Of a DNA stretch of 64,000 nt, positions 19,443 through 29,642 are shown piece after piece. Under the pieces are notes generated by a model that ran no database searches, was not told the origin of the DNA, and saw only the letters and a program-made list of their open reading frames with translations. Source of the DNA: Nakamurella deserti (lineage in GTDB: Bacteria > Actinomycetota > Actinomycetes > Mycobacteriales > Nakamurellaceae); contig NZ_QCXS01000002.1 in the NCBI RefSeq assembly GCF_003260015.1, positions 310,001-374,000 of the forward strand. Direction: 5' to 3'. Made by a program: the position numbers and the translations under genes. Position 1 is the first letter of the stretch. Each line of letters opens with the position of its first letter.

Positions 19443-19594
19443 GCGGTCGCCCGGGCGGGGGCGGGCGTCCGGACACACCGACGCCCGCGTCGGCTCCCCG
19501 GCTATCCTCGGATCCGGGGCGGAGCCGCAGGAGCTCGAGCCCCGTGCCGACCGGTGGACCCGGCCGACCGCCCTACGTTCCCCGAGGAGGCGCC

Positions 19595-22054
19595 ATGACG
19601 TCGCACGTCGCCGACGCCGCCGCGAGCAAGGCACTGCTGGACGAGGAGGCGGCCGACGCCGCCGGCCCGGCCGACCGCGCCGCCAGCGACGCGGAGCTCA
19701 CCGTGGCCGCCACCCAGAAGGCGCCGCAGACCGACCCGGCGCTGACCCCGCCGATCGCGCCCGAGCCCGCGCCGGTCGCGGTCACCGCCGGCACCGCCGA
19801 CGCCGCCCCGGTGTCGGCGACCCGCCGGGTGCGGGCCCGGTTCACCCGCCGGATGAGTGGCCAGCGGCAGGCGTCCGGGCCGACCACCGTGCTCGAGCCG
19901 CTGTTCGCCGTACACCGCGGCTACCACCCGAAGGCCGACCTGCGGATGCTGCAGCGGGCCTACGAGGTCGCCGAGGAGGCGCACCGGGGCCAGTTCCGCA
20001 AGTCCGGTGACCCCTACATCACGCACCCGCTGGCCGTCGCGAGCATCCTCGCCGATCTCGGGATGGACACCACGACGCTCGTCGCGGCGCTGCTGCACGA
20101 CACCATCGAGGACACCCCGTACGGGCTGGAACAGCTCAACACCGACTTCTCGCCCGAGATCGGCCACCTCGTCGACGGTGTGACCAAGCTGGACAAGGTC
20201 GATTTCGGGGACGCCGCCGAGGCCGAGACCATCCGCAAGATGGTCATCGCGATGGCGCGCGACCCGCGGGTGCTGGTCATCAAGCTCGCCGACCGGCTGC
20301 ACAACATGCGCACCATGCGGTTCCTGGCGCCCGAGAAGCAGGCGAAGAAGGCGCGGGAGACGCTCGAGGTGCTGGCGCCGCTGGCCCACCGCCTCGGTAT
20401 GGCCACCGTGAAGTGGGAGCTCGAGGACCTGGCGTTCTCGATCCTGTACCCCAAGCGCTACGACGAGATCGTCCGGCTGGTGGCCGACCGGGCGCCGTCC
20501 CGCGAGACCTACCTGACGACCGTCGCCGACCAGCTCTCCCAGGAGCTGACCGCCGCCAAGATCACCGCCCAGATCGTCGGCCGCGGCAAGCACTACTACT
20601 CGATCTACCAGAAGATGCAGGTCCGCGGCCGCGACTTCGACGAGATCCACGACCTCGTCGCGGTGCGCATCCTGGTCGACTCGCTGCGCGAGTGTTACGC
20701 GGCGATGGGCGTGGTGCACGCGCTCTGGCAGCCGATGCCCGGCCGGTTCAAGGACTACATCGCGCAGCCCCGCTACGGGGTCTACCAGTCGCTGCACACC
20801 ACGGTGATCGGCCCCGGCGGGAAGCCGCTGGAGGTGCAGATCCGCACCACCGAGATGCACCACACCGCCGAGTACGGCATCGCCGCGCACTGGCGCTACA
20901 AGGAGACCAAGGGCACCCACCAGGGTGGCGGCCCGATCGACGAGATGGCCTGGATGCGCCAGTTGCTGGACTGGCAGCGGGAGGCCGGCGACCCCGGCGA
21001 GTTCCTGGACAGCCTGCGCTACGAGATGGCGTCCCGGGAGATCTTCGTCTTCACCCCCAAGGGCGACATCCACACGCTGCCCACCGGTTCCACCCCGGTC
21101 GACTTCGCCTACGCGGTGCACACCGAGGTCGGCAACCGCTGCATCGGCGCCAAGGTCAACGGCCGGCTGGTGCCGCTGGAGCGGACCCTGGACAACGGCC
21201 AGATCATCGAGATCTTCACCTCCAAGGCGCCGACCGCCGGCCCCAGCCGGGACTGGCTGAACTTCGTCGTCAGCTCGCGGGCGAAGAACAAGATCCGCCA
21301 GTACTTCGCCAAGGAACGCCGGGACGAGGCGATCGAGGTCGGCAAGGAGGCCATCACCAAGGCCATCCGCCGGGCCGGCCTGCCGGTACAGCGGATGATC
21401 TCGCACGACAGCCTCGCCGCGGTCGCGCACGACCTCGGCTACAAGGACATCGCCGCGCTGTACGCCGCGGTCGGTGAGAACCACATCGTGGCCAGCACGG
21501 TCGTGTCCAAGGTCGTCTCGCTGCAGGGTGGGGTGGAGGAAGCGGGCGAGGCGATCGCCGAACGCGCCCCCGCCCGGCACCGCCCGATGCAGCGACCCAG
21601 TGGTGACGCGGGAGTCCTGGTGCACGGCGTCAGCGACCTGCAGGTCAAGCTCGCGCGGTGCTGCACCCCGGTGCCGGGCGATCCGATCCTGGGCTACATC
21701 ACCAAGGGCGGTGCCGTCTCGGTGCACCGCACGGACTGCACCAACGCGGAGTTCCTGCGCAACGAACAGGAACGGCTGATCCCGGTCGGCTGGGATCCGC
21801 ACGCGTCGTCGGTGTTCCTGGTGGCCATCCAGGTCGAGGCGCTGGACCGGCACCGGCTGCTGTCCGACATCACCAAGACGCTGGCCGACGAGAAGGTCAA
21901 CATCCTGTCGGCGAGCCTGGCGATGACCAAGGACCGCATCGCGGTCAGCAAGTTCTCGTTCGAGATGGCCGATCCCAAGCATCTCGGGCACCTGCTGCGC
22001 GCCGTCCGCGGCGTGGAAGGGGTCTACGACGTGTACCGGGTCACCAACGCCTGA
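19595..22054 (+). CDS. relA: Bifunctional (p)ppGpp synthetase/hydrolase Rel
   Basis: Rel (819 aa) sets (p)ppGpp levels in the stringent response. The ATG at 19595 has a strong GAGGAGG site. An Ala/Pro-rich N-terminal extension of about 95 residues precedes the hydrolase HD domain (His144; HD at 168-169 in LLHDTIEDT). The synthetase domain has [18 protein letters not shown] and [14 protein letters not shown] domain ([31 protein letters not shown]), a zinc-finger/RIS region ([18 protein letters not shown]) and a C-terminal ACT domain follow. The intact HD motif supports a bifunctional enzyme. It ends 6 nt from the convergent winged-helix gene. Confidence 0.96.
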   Translation: MTSHVADAAASKALLDEEAADAAGPADRAASDAELTVAATQKAPQTDPALTPPIAPEPAPVAVTAGTADAAPVSATRRVRARFTRRMSGQRQASGPTTVLEPLFAVHRGYHPKADLRMLQRAYEVAEEAHRGQFRKSGDPYITHPLAVASILADLGMDTTTLVAALLHDTIEDTPYGLEQLNTDFSPEIGHLVDGVTKLDKVDFGDAAEAETIRKMVIAMARDPRVLVIKLADRLHNMRTMRFLAPEKQAKKARETLEVLAPLAHRLGMATVKWELEDLAFSILYPKRYDEIVRLVADRAPSRETYLTTVADQLSQELTAAKITAQIVGRGKHYYSIYQKMQVRGRDFDEIHDLVAVRILVDSLRECYAAMGVVHALWQPMPGRFKDYIAQPRYGVYQSLHTTVIGPGGKPLEVQIRTTEMHHTAEYGIAAHWRYKETKGTHQGGGPIDEMAWMRQLLDWQREAGDPGEFLDSLRYEMASREIFVFTPKGDIHTLPTGSTPVDFAYAVHTEVGNRCIGAKVNGRLVPLERTLDNGQIIEIFTSKAPTAGPSRDWLNFVVSSRAKNKIRQYFAKERRDEAIEVGKEAITKAIRRAGLPVQRMISHDSLAAVAHDLGYKDIAALYAAVGENHIVASTVVSKVVSLQGGVEEAGEAIAERAPARHRPMQRPSGDAGVLVHGVSDLQVKLARCCTPVPGDPILGYITKGGAVSVHRTDCTNAEFLRNEQERLIPVGWDPHASSVFLVAIQVEALDRHRLLSDITKTLADEKVNILSASLAMTKDRIAVSKFSFEMADPKHLGHLLRAVRGVEGVYDVYRVTNA

Positions 22055-22060
22055 GCCGGG

Positions 22061-23182
22061 TCAGGCCGCGATCACCACGGCCGCCGCGGCCATCCCCCGG
22101 ACGCGCCGGACCCGGTCCGCCTCGGCGTCCAGGGCGCGGCGTTGGCCGGCCGTGAGCGGGCGGAACGGGGTGACCGTCAGCGTGAGCGTGCGACCCTGCG
22201 TCTTCGGCCGCCAGGTCCCGGCGACCTCGCCGCCGGCCAGCACCGCCCCGGCCGGGCCGAGGGCGGGCCACAGCGCCTTCCAGTGCGCCTTGTCCGGAAC
22301 GATCAGGCTGCGGGTGCGTGGCTGCAGCAGCGGGTCGCCGGGCGGCAGCAGCCGGACGAGGTCGGCGACCGCGGCCGGGTCGGTCGCGGCGATCCGGTCC
22401 CGCCGGTCCGGGGTGGTCTGCAGCCGCTCGCCGTCCACGACCACGGTGCGGGTGTCCGGCCACGTCAGGTCACCGGGGCGGGTGCCGAGGTGGGCGGCGA
22501 CCTCGGCCTTCGTCGCGGCCCCGTAGAGGTCCAGGAACGCCTCGACCAGCCCGCCGGTGCCGGCGGGCGCCGCGGGCACGGACACCGTGCCGAACGGCTG
22601 CAGGGTCGCCTTCTGTCCCGGGACGAGACCCAGACCGGCGGGGAGGGCCGCGCACCGGAACAGCAGTTCGGGCACGTGGTCGGTGCCGCACGGCGTGCAG
22701 AACGCCACGTACCGGGCCGGCAGGGTGACCGTCAGCGCCGTGCTCACCTCGGCCTTGGGCATCGGACGCGTCACCAGCCGTCGCATCGTGTCGGCCACCG
22801 CCCGCAATGCGTCCAGCGCCCCGGTGCCCTGCGCCGCGAGCGCCTTGCCCGAGCCGGCGAGCACGGCCGTGGCCGCCGCCTCCGAGCCCGGCCACAGCGC
22901 GTCGGCGACGCGCTGGAGGTCGGCCCGCGGGTGCACGTGCGGGGTGCCACGCAGGGTCCAGGCCAGCGCCAGCGGGCTGGCGGCGTCCGGAGCGCCGACG
23001 AGCGGGGGTTCGGGGTGCCGGGCGGCGAGCGCCAGGGCGGCGCCGCCGTCGCGGTCCTGCACCCCCAGCGCGAGCACTGCGTCGAGCCGCCCGGTGCGGT
23101 CGAGCCCGGAGGCGAGGATCCGGGATGCGGTGAGCCGGTCGCGTTCGATGCGGTCGACCGGGCCGGACGACGTGGTGCCCAT
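22061..23182 (-). CDS. Winged-helix DNA-binding protein, AlkZ-like (HTH_42) family
   Basis: A 373-aa protein of the family that includes AlkZ-type DNA glycosylases for alkylation or crosslink repair. The start at ATG 23182 follows GGGGGTGA. The N-terminal segment VLALGVQDRDGGAALALAARHP occupies the place of the AlkZ catalytic QXQ/QXD motif but reads Q-D-R, a variant common in actinobacterial homologues. Winged-helix repeats follow. The C-terminal region GAVLAGGEVAGTWRPKTQGRTLTLTVTPF and a basic RALDAEADRVRRVRG end are typical. Because of the changed motif, glycosylase activity is uncertain. Confidence 0.72.
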   Translation of the reverse strand: MGTTSSGPVDRIERDRLTASRILASGLDRTGRLDAVLALGVQDRDGGAALALAARHPEPPLVGAPDAASPLALAWTLRGTPHVHPRADLQRVADALWPGSEAAATAVLAGSGKALAAQGTGALDALRAVADTMRRLVTRPMPKAEVSTALTVTLPARYVAFCTPCGTDHVPELLFRCAALPAGLGLVPGQKATLQPFGTVSVPAAPAGTGGLVEAFLDLYGAATKAEVAAHLGTRPGDLTWPDTRTVVVDGERLQTTPDRRDRIAATDPAAVADLVRLLPPGDPLLQPRTRSLIVPDKAHWKALWPALGPAGAVLAGGEVAGTWRPKTQGRTLTLTVTPFRPLTAGQRRALDAEADRVRRVRGMAAAAVVIAA

Positions 23183-23236
23183 CGGTCACCCCCGGGAACG
23201 GGTCCGGCCGCCGGGGATCCGGCGGCCGGCGGTGGA

Positions 23237-24286
23237 TCAGGAGGTCGGTGCGGTGCTGCTGTCGGTCGGGGCGGCGGCCGGGTCGGTCGTGCCCGCGTCC
23301 GTCGGGGCGGCGGCCGGGTCGGTCGCGCCCGCGTCGGTCGGGGCCGCGGCCGGGTCGGTCGGCTCGGCCTCCGACGGTGCGGCGTCGGTGGGGACGGCGT
23401 CGGTGGGGAGACCGTCGGCCGGGGTGGTCTCGGTGGCGGCCGGCGGCTGCGTCGGGGTCAGCGCGTCCTCGGGCACGGTCACGGAGGTGACGTCGACCTT
23501 CTCGGCCGGTACGTCGGCGACGCCGTTCGACCCGTCCACGGTGCCCTTCGCCGCGATCTGGTCGACCACCGCGAGACCCTCCGCGCCGACGGTGCCGATC
23601 TTGGTCAGCCCGCCGCTGCTGAGGTCGGACTCGCCGTAGACGACGACGAACTGTGAACCGTTGGTGCCGCCACCGGTGCCGCCGGGCGTGGTGGCCATGG
23701 CCAGCGTGCCGACCGGGAACGCGGACGTGGTGGCCGGGTCCGCGGCGGGATCGGTCACCGGCGCGGCCTCGGCGGCGTAGGAGTAGCCGGGCCCGCCGCG
23801 GCCGGTGCCCGACGGGTCGCCGCACTGCAGGATTTTGAAGTTCTCCGCCGTGGTGAGCCGGTGGCAGCTGGTCTCGTTGTAATAGCCCTGCGACGCGAGG
23901 CTGACGAACGCGTTGACCGCGCACGGGGCGAACGAGCGGTCGAGGGTGACCGGAACGGTGCCCTGGCCGAGGGTGATGGTGGCGTCGACGGTGCCCGAGG
24001 TCAACGGATTGGTGTTGTCGGGCTTCTGGACCGCCTTCACCGTCGTCTCCGCGTCGGTGTAGGTGCACGCCGAGGTCGGCTCCGGGGTGGGCTCGGCCGC
24101 GGTGGCGGACTCGTCGGCGGGCGGCCGGGTCACCACGAACACCACGCCGGCGATGACGACGACCGCGGCGATCACCGCGCCGATGACGGTGCGCTGCCGG
24201 CGGCTCTTCTGCTGCTCCTGCCGACGGACGAGTTGGCGCTCGAGCTTCCTCTTCGCGACATCCCGGCGCTGCTCGTTGGTCGGCAC
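23237..24286 (-). CDS. Membrane-anchored cyclophilin-type peptidyl-prolyl isomerase
   Basis: A 349-aa PPIase exposed outside the membrane. The strong ribosome site AGGAGGATCAACC precedes the ATG. A basic Arg/Gln-rich cytosolic stretch (residues 5-32) leads to one membrane helix (VIGAVIAAVVVIAGVVFVV). The cyclophilin domain (about 75-260) contains FAPCAVNAFVSLASQGYY, HRLTTAENFKILQCGDPSGTGRGGPGY and TNGSQFVVVYG. The C-terminal tail carries three near-identical 12-residue units (TDPAAAPTDAGA, 36-bp repeats). The position between rel and the MBL gene matches mycobacterial Rv2582, although here it is transcribed opposite to both neighbours. Confidence 0.9.
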   Translation of the reverse strand: MPTNEQRRDVAKRKLERQLVRRQEQQKSRRQRTVIGAVIAAVVVIAGVVFVVTRPPADESATAAEPTPEPTSACTYTDAETTVKAVQKPDNTNPLTSGTVDATITLGQGTVPVTLDRSFAPCAVNAFVSLASQGYYNETSCHRLTTAENFKILQCGDPSGTGRGGPGYSYAAEAAPVTDPAADPATTSAFPVGTLAMATTPGGTGGGTNGSQFVVVYGESDLSSGGLTKIGTVGAEGLAVVDQIAAKGTVDGSNGVADVPAEKVDVTSVTVPEDALTPTQPPAATETTPADGLPTDAVPTDAAPSEAEPTDPAAAPTDAGATDPAAAPTDAGTTDPAAAPTDSSTAPTS

Positions 24287-24615
24287 GGTTGATCCTCCTG
24301 GAACGGTTCACGGCGGGTCGACGTCGTCTCGACCGCGACAGACCCGCGGGGGAGTCTACGAGACGTGACCGTGTGTTTTCCGTGAGTCCGGGTGCGGTGG
24401 CGCCTGTGAAGCCGCAGCCGGGGCGGGCGGGGCCGGCCGCTGCGGCGGGCACGACCGGCGGCGACACCCGCTGCCGCCCGCATGCCGGGTTCCCGGCTGC
24501 CGCTGGGCTGCTGCTGCCGCCGCACCCCGGGTGCCCGCTCCCGCCGGGTCCGGCGGGGCGACAGGGGCGGTCCGGCGTCGAGGTGCGTCGAGCACGGGCC
24601 ACTAGGGTGGCTGTC
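24287..24615. other. Divergent intergenic region, PPIase / MBL hydrolase
   Basis: A 329-nt region. It holds the PPIase ribosome site (AGGAGG on the minus strand, about 24293-24298) and, at the right end, the TAGGGT -10 of the MBL gene. The centre is GC-rich, with short CTGCCG runs. No gene is seen. Confidence 0.5.
24603..24608 (+). promoter_or_regulatory. -10 element TAGGGT for a leaderless MBL transcript
   Basis: TAGGGT is followed by exactly 7 nt and the GTG at 24616, so the mRNA should begin at or next to the start codon. An earlier in-frame GTG at 24607 lies inside the hexamer and is therefore disfavoured. Confidence 0.6.
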
Positions 24616-25314
24616 GTGTTCATCGCCGGGTTCCCCACAGGATCGCTCGCGGCGAACTGCTACCTGCTGGCCCCGGCCGCCGGCGGCGACTGTGTCGTCG
24701 TCGATCCGGGCGAGGACGCCCTGGCCGCGGTGCAGGCGACCGTCGCCGAACACGGCCTCCGCCCGGTCGCGGCGCTGCTCACCCACGGCCACCTCGACCA
24801 CGCGGCCGCGCTGCGTCAGGTCACCGACGCGTACGGCATCCCCGGCTACCTGCACCCGGCCGACGACTACATGCTCGACGACCCGCTGGCCGCGCTCTCG
24901 CCGGAGTTCCGGCAGATGCTGGCCGGCTACGACCTGCCGGCCATGCGCCCCGACGAGCTGCACACCCTCGCGCCCGACCAGGTGCTGCGCTTCGGTGAGC
25001 TGCAGCTGACCGTGCTGCACACCCCCGGCCACACCGGCGGCTCCGTGCTCTTCGCGCTGGCCGGCGACGGACCCCGCCCCGAGGTGCTGTTCACCGGAGA
25101 CACCCTCTTCGCGGGCTCGGTCGGGCGCACCGACCTGCCCGGCGGCTCGACCGCCACGCTCACCTCGTCGCTGCGCACGCACGTGCTGGGCCGACCGCAC
25201 GACGCGGTCGTGCTGCCGGGTCACGGTCCGCAGAGCACCATCGGCGCGGAGCTCCGCACCAACCCGTTCCTCGTCCCGCTCCTCACCGAACAGGCTCCTG
25301 TCTCCGATGGCTGA
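24616..25314 (+). CDS. Metallo-beta-lactamase-fold hydrolase (glyoxalase II-like)
   Basis: A 232-aa MBL-fold enzyme. The metal-binding HXHXDH is in [13 protein letters not shown]. Further ligands are in [12 protein letters not shown] (His), [20 protein letters not shown] (Asp) and [11 protein letters not shown] (His). Length and motif spacing fit small glyoxalase II-like hydrolases, which act on thioesters; the true substrate is unknown. The start is taken from the leaderless promoter. The gene overlaps hisS by 8 nt, as the mycobacterial Rv2581c-hisS pair does in order, so co-expression is likely. Confidence 0.88.
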   Translation: MFIAGFPTGSLAANCYLLAPAAGGDCVVVDPGEDALAAVQATVAEHGLRPVAALLTHGHLDHAAALRQVTDAYGIPGYLHPADDYMLDDPLAALSPEFRQMLAGYDLPAMRPDELHTLAPDQVLRFGELQLTVLHTPGHTGGSVLFALAGDGPRPEVLFTGDTLFAGSVGRTDLPGGSTATLTSSLRTHVLGRPHDAVVLPGHGPQSTIGAELRTNPFLVPLLTEQAPVSDG

Positions 25315-26572
25315 CTTCCACGCTCCCAAGGGCGTCCCGGACTACTACCCGCCGACCTCCACGCAGTTCTTCGCCGTCCGCGAGGCGTTGCAGAACGCCG
25401 CCCGCCGGGCGGGGTACCAGCCGATCGAACTGCCGGTGTTCGAGGACACCCGGCTGTTCGCCCGCGGCGTCGGGGAGAGCACCGACGTGGTCAGCAAGGA
25501 GATGTACACCTTCGCCGACAAGGGCGACCGCTCGGTCACGCTGCGCCCCGAGGGCACCGCCGGCGTCATGCGGGCCGTCATCGAACACGGTCTGGACCGC
25601 GGCCAGCTCCCGGTGAAGCTGTACTACGCGGGCCCGTTCTTCCGCTACGAGCAGCCGCAGGCCGGCCGCTACCGGCAGCTGCAGCAGGTCGGCATCGAGG
25701 CCATCGGCGTCGACGACCCCGCGCTGGACGCCGAGGTCATCGCGGTTGCCGACGAGGGATTCCGTGCGGTCGGGCTGACCGGATTCCGGCTGGATCTGAC
25801 CTCGCTCGGCGACGCGCAGTGCCGTCCGGCCTACCGGGAGCGGCTGCAGTCGTTCCTGCTCGGGTTGGACCTCGACGATGACACGGTCGCCCGCGCCCGG
25901 TTGAACCCGCTCCGGGTCCTGGACGACAAGCGTCCGCACATCCGGGCGATGGTGGCCGACGCGCCGCTGATGATGGACCACCTCTGTGACGACTGCGCCA
26001 CCCACTTCGCCGCGGTCCGGGCGTCGCTGGATGCGCTCGGGGTCGCCTACGAACTCGCTCCGCGGCTCGTGCGCGGACTGGACTACTACACCCGCACGAC
26101 CTTCGAGTTCGTGCACCCGGGCCTCGGTGCCCAGTCCGGCATCGGTGGGGGCGGGCGCTACGACGGGCTGATGGCCCAGCTGGGTGGTCAGGCGCTGTCG
26201 GGCATCGGGTTCGGCATCGGGGTCGACCGCACGGTGCTGGCCGCCGCGGCCGAGCACGTCCAGGTCGCACCCACGGCCCGTTGCGAGGTCTACGGCATCC
26301 CGCTCGGCGCCGGTGAGCAGGGTGCCCTGGTGACAGTGGCCGGGGAGTTGCGCCGGGCCGGGGTCCGGGTGGACCTCGCCTACGGCGGCCGCAAGCTCAA
26401 ATCGGCCATGAAGGCCGCCGACGCGGCGGGCGCCCGGTGGGTGCTGCTGCTCGGCGACCGCGAGCTCGCGGTGGGCGAGGTCACGGTCCGCGACATGGAG
26501 TCCGGCGACCAGGAGTCGGTTCCGCTGGCCGCGGTGGCGGGGGTGCTCGTCCAGCGGCTGCGCCGCGCCTGA
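25307..26572 (+). CDS. hisS: Histidyl-tRNA synthetase
   Basis: HisS (421 aa) charges tRNA-His. The class II core is complete: motif 1 region [21 protein letters not shown], motif 2 ([29 protein letters not shown]) and the histidine-binding [14 protein letters not shown] followed by [11 protein letters not shown] (motif 3 region [10 protein letters not shown]). A C-terminal anticodon-binding domain follows ([26 protein letters not shown]). The start overlaps the MBL gene, and no separate ribosome site is seen. Confidence 0.96.
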   Translation: MADFHAPKGVPDYYPPTSTQFFAVREALQNAARRAGYQPIELPVFEDTRLFARGVGESTDVVSKEMYTFADKGDRSVTLRPEGTAGVMRAVIEHGLDRGQLPVKLYYAGPFFRYEQPQAGRYRQLQQVGIEAIGVDDPALDAEVIAVADEGFRAVGLTGFRLDLTSLGDAQCRPAYRERLQSFLLGLDLDDDTVARARLNPLRVLDDKRPHIRAMVADAPLMMDHLCDDCATHFAAVRASLDALGVAYELAPRLVRGLDYYTRTTFEFVHPGLGAQSGIGGGGRYDGLMAQLGGQALSGIGFGIGVDRTVLAAAAEHVQVAPTARCEVYGIPLGAGEQGALVTVAGELRRAGVRVDLAYGGRKLKSAMKAADAAGARWVLLLGDRELAVGEVTVRDMESGDQESVPLAAVAGVLVQRLRRA

Positions 26573-26995
26573 CACGACTGCGACCTGCGCCGACGGGCGT
26601 CACACCCGGGTGCGGTCGTGCCGACGGCACGTCCGAGCAGTTCCTGAATCGGTCCGGTGGGCGGCACCACCGGTTTCCGCTGTGAGTGAGGTCACGTTCG
26701 CGACCGGTGCCACGGTCGTGCGGACCTCAGGAGAACCAGTGGGGGCTCTCCCGTCGCTGAGGGTGAAGGTTGCCGTGGGTCACCTCCCTGTAGCGCTGGG
26801 TAACCCATCGTCGGCGTCTGTCGGTTAGCCCTATCGGGGCGGTATCGCCACGCTCAGCGGTGCGCAGTCGGGTGTAACGCGAACTTTCCCGGCGCGATGA
26901 AGCGATCGACGATGCAATCGGTCGCCCTTCTCGAGTGATGAGTGGCCCCGACCGTCGTCCCTCCGTCGAAGCCACAGCACGAGTTTGGGAGTCCG
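26573..26995. other. Long leader/intergenic region before the glycosylphosphotransferase gene
   Basis: A 423-nt region. It contains a CRP-like site (26681-26696), a short palindrome TGGGT-A-ACCCA (about 26798-26808) and an imperfect hairpin GCGATCGA / TCGGTCGC (26902-26909 / 26918-26925). The ribosome site GGGAG lies just before the ATG. Structured elements suggest transcript-level control. I compared it with the c-di-AMP and c-di-GMP riboswitch patterns I know and could not make a convincing match. Confidence 0.45.
26681..26696. promoter_or_regulatory. CRP/GlxR-like site TGTGA-N6-TCACG
   Basis: TGTGA (26681-26685), a 6-nt spacer, then TCACG (26692-26696). Only the last base differs from the TGTGA-N6-TCACA consensus of cAMP-dependent regulators. 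It lies about 300 nt upstream of the glycosylphosphotransferase start. Confidence 0.4.
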
Positions 26996-28657
26996 ATGCA
27001 GAACAGTGCGGGAACCACGACCGCGATGACGGGGGAGCCGCGGACCGGCGGTGTGCCGTCGCCGGACTCGTCGTCGGCACCCGCCGTCGACACCACCACG
27101 GCGCTGCTGCCGGCCGGCGTCGTCGCCGAGATCGGCCTGGGTCCCGCCGACCTGCCGCCGGTGCCGCAGCGTCGTCTCGGTGAGCGTGACTACGTCGGCA
27201 ACACGTCCGGTTCGGTCAAGCGGATGCCGTTCGGTCAGCGCCGCCAGCAGGACTGGATCAACACCTACCAGCGCAACCTCGTCTTCACCGACCTGGCCAT
27301 CCTGCTGGTGATGACGGTGGTCGGGCACGTGACGCGACTCGACGTCATCCGCACGTTCGACGCGTCCGGCGCCGACTGGGCGTTGTCGTTCGCGCTGGTG
27401 GCGCTGTGGGGTCTGGCCCTCGGCGCCCGGGGTGCCTACGAGAAGAACGTGCTCGGCAACGGCGCGGGGGAGTACCACCGTGTCGCGCAGGCGACGTTCC
27501 TGCTCTTCGGCACCGTGGGCACCATCTGCTACCTGGCCCAGCTCGACTTGACGCGCAGCTATCTGCTCACCACGCTGCCGCTGGGTGTCGTCGGGCTGTT
27601 CGTCGGCCGCGCCGTGTGGCGCTGGAAGCTCGCCGCGCACCGGCGCAGCGGCACCCACCTCAACACCGTGCTCGTCGTCGGCAGTCCCAAGGGTGCCGTG
27701 GACCTCGCCCAGCGGCTCGACGCCTCGCCGGCGGCCGGGTTCCGGGTCGTCGGACTGTGCGTTCCGCAGGACCGCATCCCGCCGGGCACCTCGTCGTTGG
27801 ACGGTTTCAAGGTCTCCGGACACCTCGCGTACCTGATGCAGACCATCCAGCGCAGCAAGATCAACACCATCGCCGTCGCCGGCGGCGAGGACTTCGGCCC
27901 CGCGCAGGTCCGCGACCTCGCCTGGAAGCTCGAGGGCACCGGCATCAAGCTGGCCCTCGCGCCGGCGCTCACCGACGTCGCCGGACCCCGGATCCACATC
28001 CGGCCGGTCGACGGGCTGCCGCTGATGATGGTGCAGGAACCGCGGTACCGCGGACCCCGGCTCTACACCAAGACGGTCCTGGACATCATGACCAGCGCCG
28101 TCGCGCTGGTGCTGCTGTCCCCGGTCCTGCTCGCCGTCGCGGCGGCCATCAAGATCACCGATCCGGGCCCGGTGTTCTTCCGCCACACCCGCGTCGGGAT
28201 GGGCGGCAGACGGTTCAAGGTGTGGAAGTTCCGCTCGATGCGGGTCGACGCCGACGCCCAGATCGACGCGGTCAAGGCCGCCGCCGGGCAGGCCGGCAAC
28301 ACGTTCTACAAGTCCGCCGACGACCCCCGGATCAGCCGTATCGGGGCGTTCCTCCGCAAGACCAGCCTCGACGAACTGCCGCAGCTGTTCAACGTCATCA
28401 GCGGTCAGATGAGCATCGTCGGACCTCGTCCGCTGGTGCCCGGCGAGGGTGCCGACGTCGGCAGTTTCGTCGAGCGCCGCATGCTGGTGCGTCCCGGGAT
28501 GACCGGCTTGTGGCAGGTGTCGGGTCGCTCCGACGCCAGTGCGGACGAGCGCATCCGGCTCGACTTCTACTACATCGAGAACTGGTCGGTGGTCAGTGAC
28601 CTGGTCATCATGGCCAAGACGGTGAAGGCGGTGCTGGCCGGCTCCGGGGCCTACTGA
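26996..28657 (+). CDS. Polyprenyl glycosylphosphotransferase for exopolysaccharide
   Basis: A 553-aa membrane enzyme (WbaP/CpsE-like) that should transfer a sugar 1-phosphate to undecaprenyl phosphate to start polysaccharide assembly. A Pro/Thr-rich N-terminal region of about 90 residues is followed by four predicted helices ([35 protein letters not shown] and others). A central nucleotide-binding-like domain ([20 protein letters not shown]) follows. The catalytic C-terminal domain contains [55 protein letters not shown] and [15 protein letters not shown]. No other polysaccharide gene is adjacent, so it appears to be a lone initiating transferase. A hairpin ends the unit. Confidence 0.92.
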   Translation: MQNSAGTTTAMTGEPRTGGVPSPDSSSAPAVDTTTALLPAGVVAEIGLGPADLPPVPQRRLGERDYVGNTSGSVKRMPFGQRRQQDWINTYQRNLVFTDLAILLVMTVVGHVTRLDVIRTFDASGADWALSFALVALWGLALGARGAYEKNVLGNGAGEYHRVAQATFLLFGTVGTICYLAQLDLTRSYLLTTLPLGVVGLFVGRAVWRWKLAAHRRSGTHLNTVLVVGSPKGAVDLAQRLDASPAAGFRVVGLCVPQDRIPPGTSSLDGFKVSGHLAYLMQTIQRSKINTIAVAGGEDFGPAQVRDLAWKLEGTGIKLALAPALTDVAGPRIHIRPVDGLPLMMVQEPRYRGPRLYTKTVLDIMTSAVALVLLSPVLLAVAAAIKITDPGPVFFRHTRVGMGGRRFKVWKFRSMRVDADAQIDAVKAAAGQAGNTFYKSADDPRISRIGAFLRKTSLDELPQLFNVISGQMSIVGPRPLVPGEGADVGSFVERRMLVRPGMTGLWQVSGRSDASADERIRLDFYYIENWSVVSDLVIMAKTVKAVLAGSGAY

Positions 28658-28686
28658 GCGCGGCCCACCCGGCGCGGCGGTACTTC

Positions 28687-28724
28687 GCGCCACTCGCCCA
28701 CCCGGCGCGGCGGGCGAGTGGCGC
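28687..28724 (+). terminator. Hairpin after the glycosylphosphotransferase gene
   Basis: GCGCCACTCGCCC (28687-28699) pairs perfectly with GGGCGAGTGGCGC (28712-28724); the loop is 12 nt. It starts 30 nt after the stop codon. The loop repeats a CACCCGGCGCGGCGG segment also present just upstream. Confidence 0.6.
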
Positions 28725-28901
28725 CTCGCACACACTTCGCAGCCACCCGGTGACCACCGGTCGGGCACCGATCCACGCGACACGCGGATCGAACGTCTGA
28801 TCGACAACGCGCCGACGGAGGATTGACACCACCCCCGAACACCTGTTCGATGATCTCAGCGGTCGGCGGCCGCGGGACGACGGCGGAACGTGGGGTGCAC
28901 G

Positions 28902-29639
28902 ATGAGATCAGTTCAGTGGCAGGGATTCTCGGACCAGGGACGGTCCGGGGGTGGGTCACCGGAGCGCCGGTGGTGGGACGCGGCGGGCACCACCCGGTCG
29001 CAGCCGGCCCGGCATCTGGACGGTCTCGTCGCCTTCGGCGAACAGACCTCGTCCGGCCTGGAGGTCACCTGGCAGCTCAGCACCACGGTGGACTGGCAGG
29101 CCGAACGGCTGGACGTCCGCGTCGTCGGCACCGGCGGCGGTGGCCGCACCTGGAACCGCACCCTGCTGCTGGAACGTGCCGCCGCTGGCTGGCGGTCCCG
29201 GGCCTGGACCGGACGCGGTGACGACGCCCGCTCCGGGGCCGACGAGCCGGTCGGCGAGGCGACGCACCCCGGGTGGCCGGGACTGCCGGGTGGCCTGCTG
29301 GCGCAGCCGATCGCCGATGTCGTCCTCGACAGCTGTCCGCTTTCGCACTGGGCGCCGATCCGCCGGCTCGGCCTGGCCGGACCCCGCCCGACCGGTCGGC
29401 GCGGCGGACCCGTCCGGCCGCTCGCCGCCGCCTACCCGGTGTTGCGGGTCCGGCTGCCCGATCTGGCGGTCGTGGTGACCCGCCAGCGGTACGTCGGCGT
29501 CCGGGACAGTGGCCGCGACCGCGCGCTCGAACAGTCCTTCGCCGGCGCCCCGGCGGTGCCGCTGGTCGTCGACGACACCGGCGTGCCGGTGCAGTTCGAG
29601 GGGCTGCAGCGACGCGCCGACTCCGCGATGGTGGCCTGA
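28902..29639 (+). CDS. Putative glycolipid-binding (DUF1089-type) protein
   Basis: A 245-aa soluble protein with no signal peptide. It resembles the putative glycolipid-binding family by its start MRSVQWQGFSD, a middle LEVTWQLSTTVDWQAERLDVRVVG and the conserved block ADVVLDSCPLSHWAPIRRLGL, where many homologues have a D-x-x-x-x-S-P-L-x-N-x-x-P pattern. Here Cys-Pro-Leu-Ser-His replaces part of it. The biochemical function of the family is not established. The start at ATG 28902 is preferred; GTG 28890 is possible. The radical SAM gene begins 3 nt after its stop, so the two form one operon. Confidence 0.6.
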   Translation: MRSVQWQGFSDQGRSGGGSPERRWWDAAGTTRSQPARHLDGLVAFGEQTSSGLEVTWQLSTTVDWQAERLDVRVVGTGGGGRTWNRTLLLERAAAGWRSRAWTGRGDDARSGADEPVGEATHPGWPGLPGGLLAQPIADVVLDSCPLSHWAPIRRLGLAGPRPTGRRGGPVRPLAAAYPVLRVRLPDLAVVVTRQRYVGVRDSGRDRALEQSFAGAPAVPLVVDDTGVPVQFEGLQRRADSAMVA

Positions 29640-29642
29640 GCC

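Noticed and set aside
26681-26860. Considered as a c-di-AMP (ydaO) or c-di-GMP riboswitch
   Set aside because: A GGGTGAA and a GGTTAGCC stretch recall parts of ydaO, but the order and the conserved GCTAACC-type ending are not in the right orientation or spacing.
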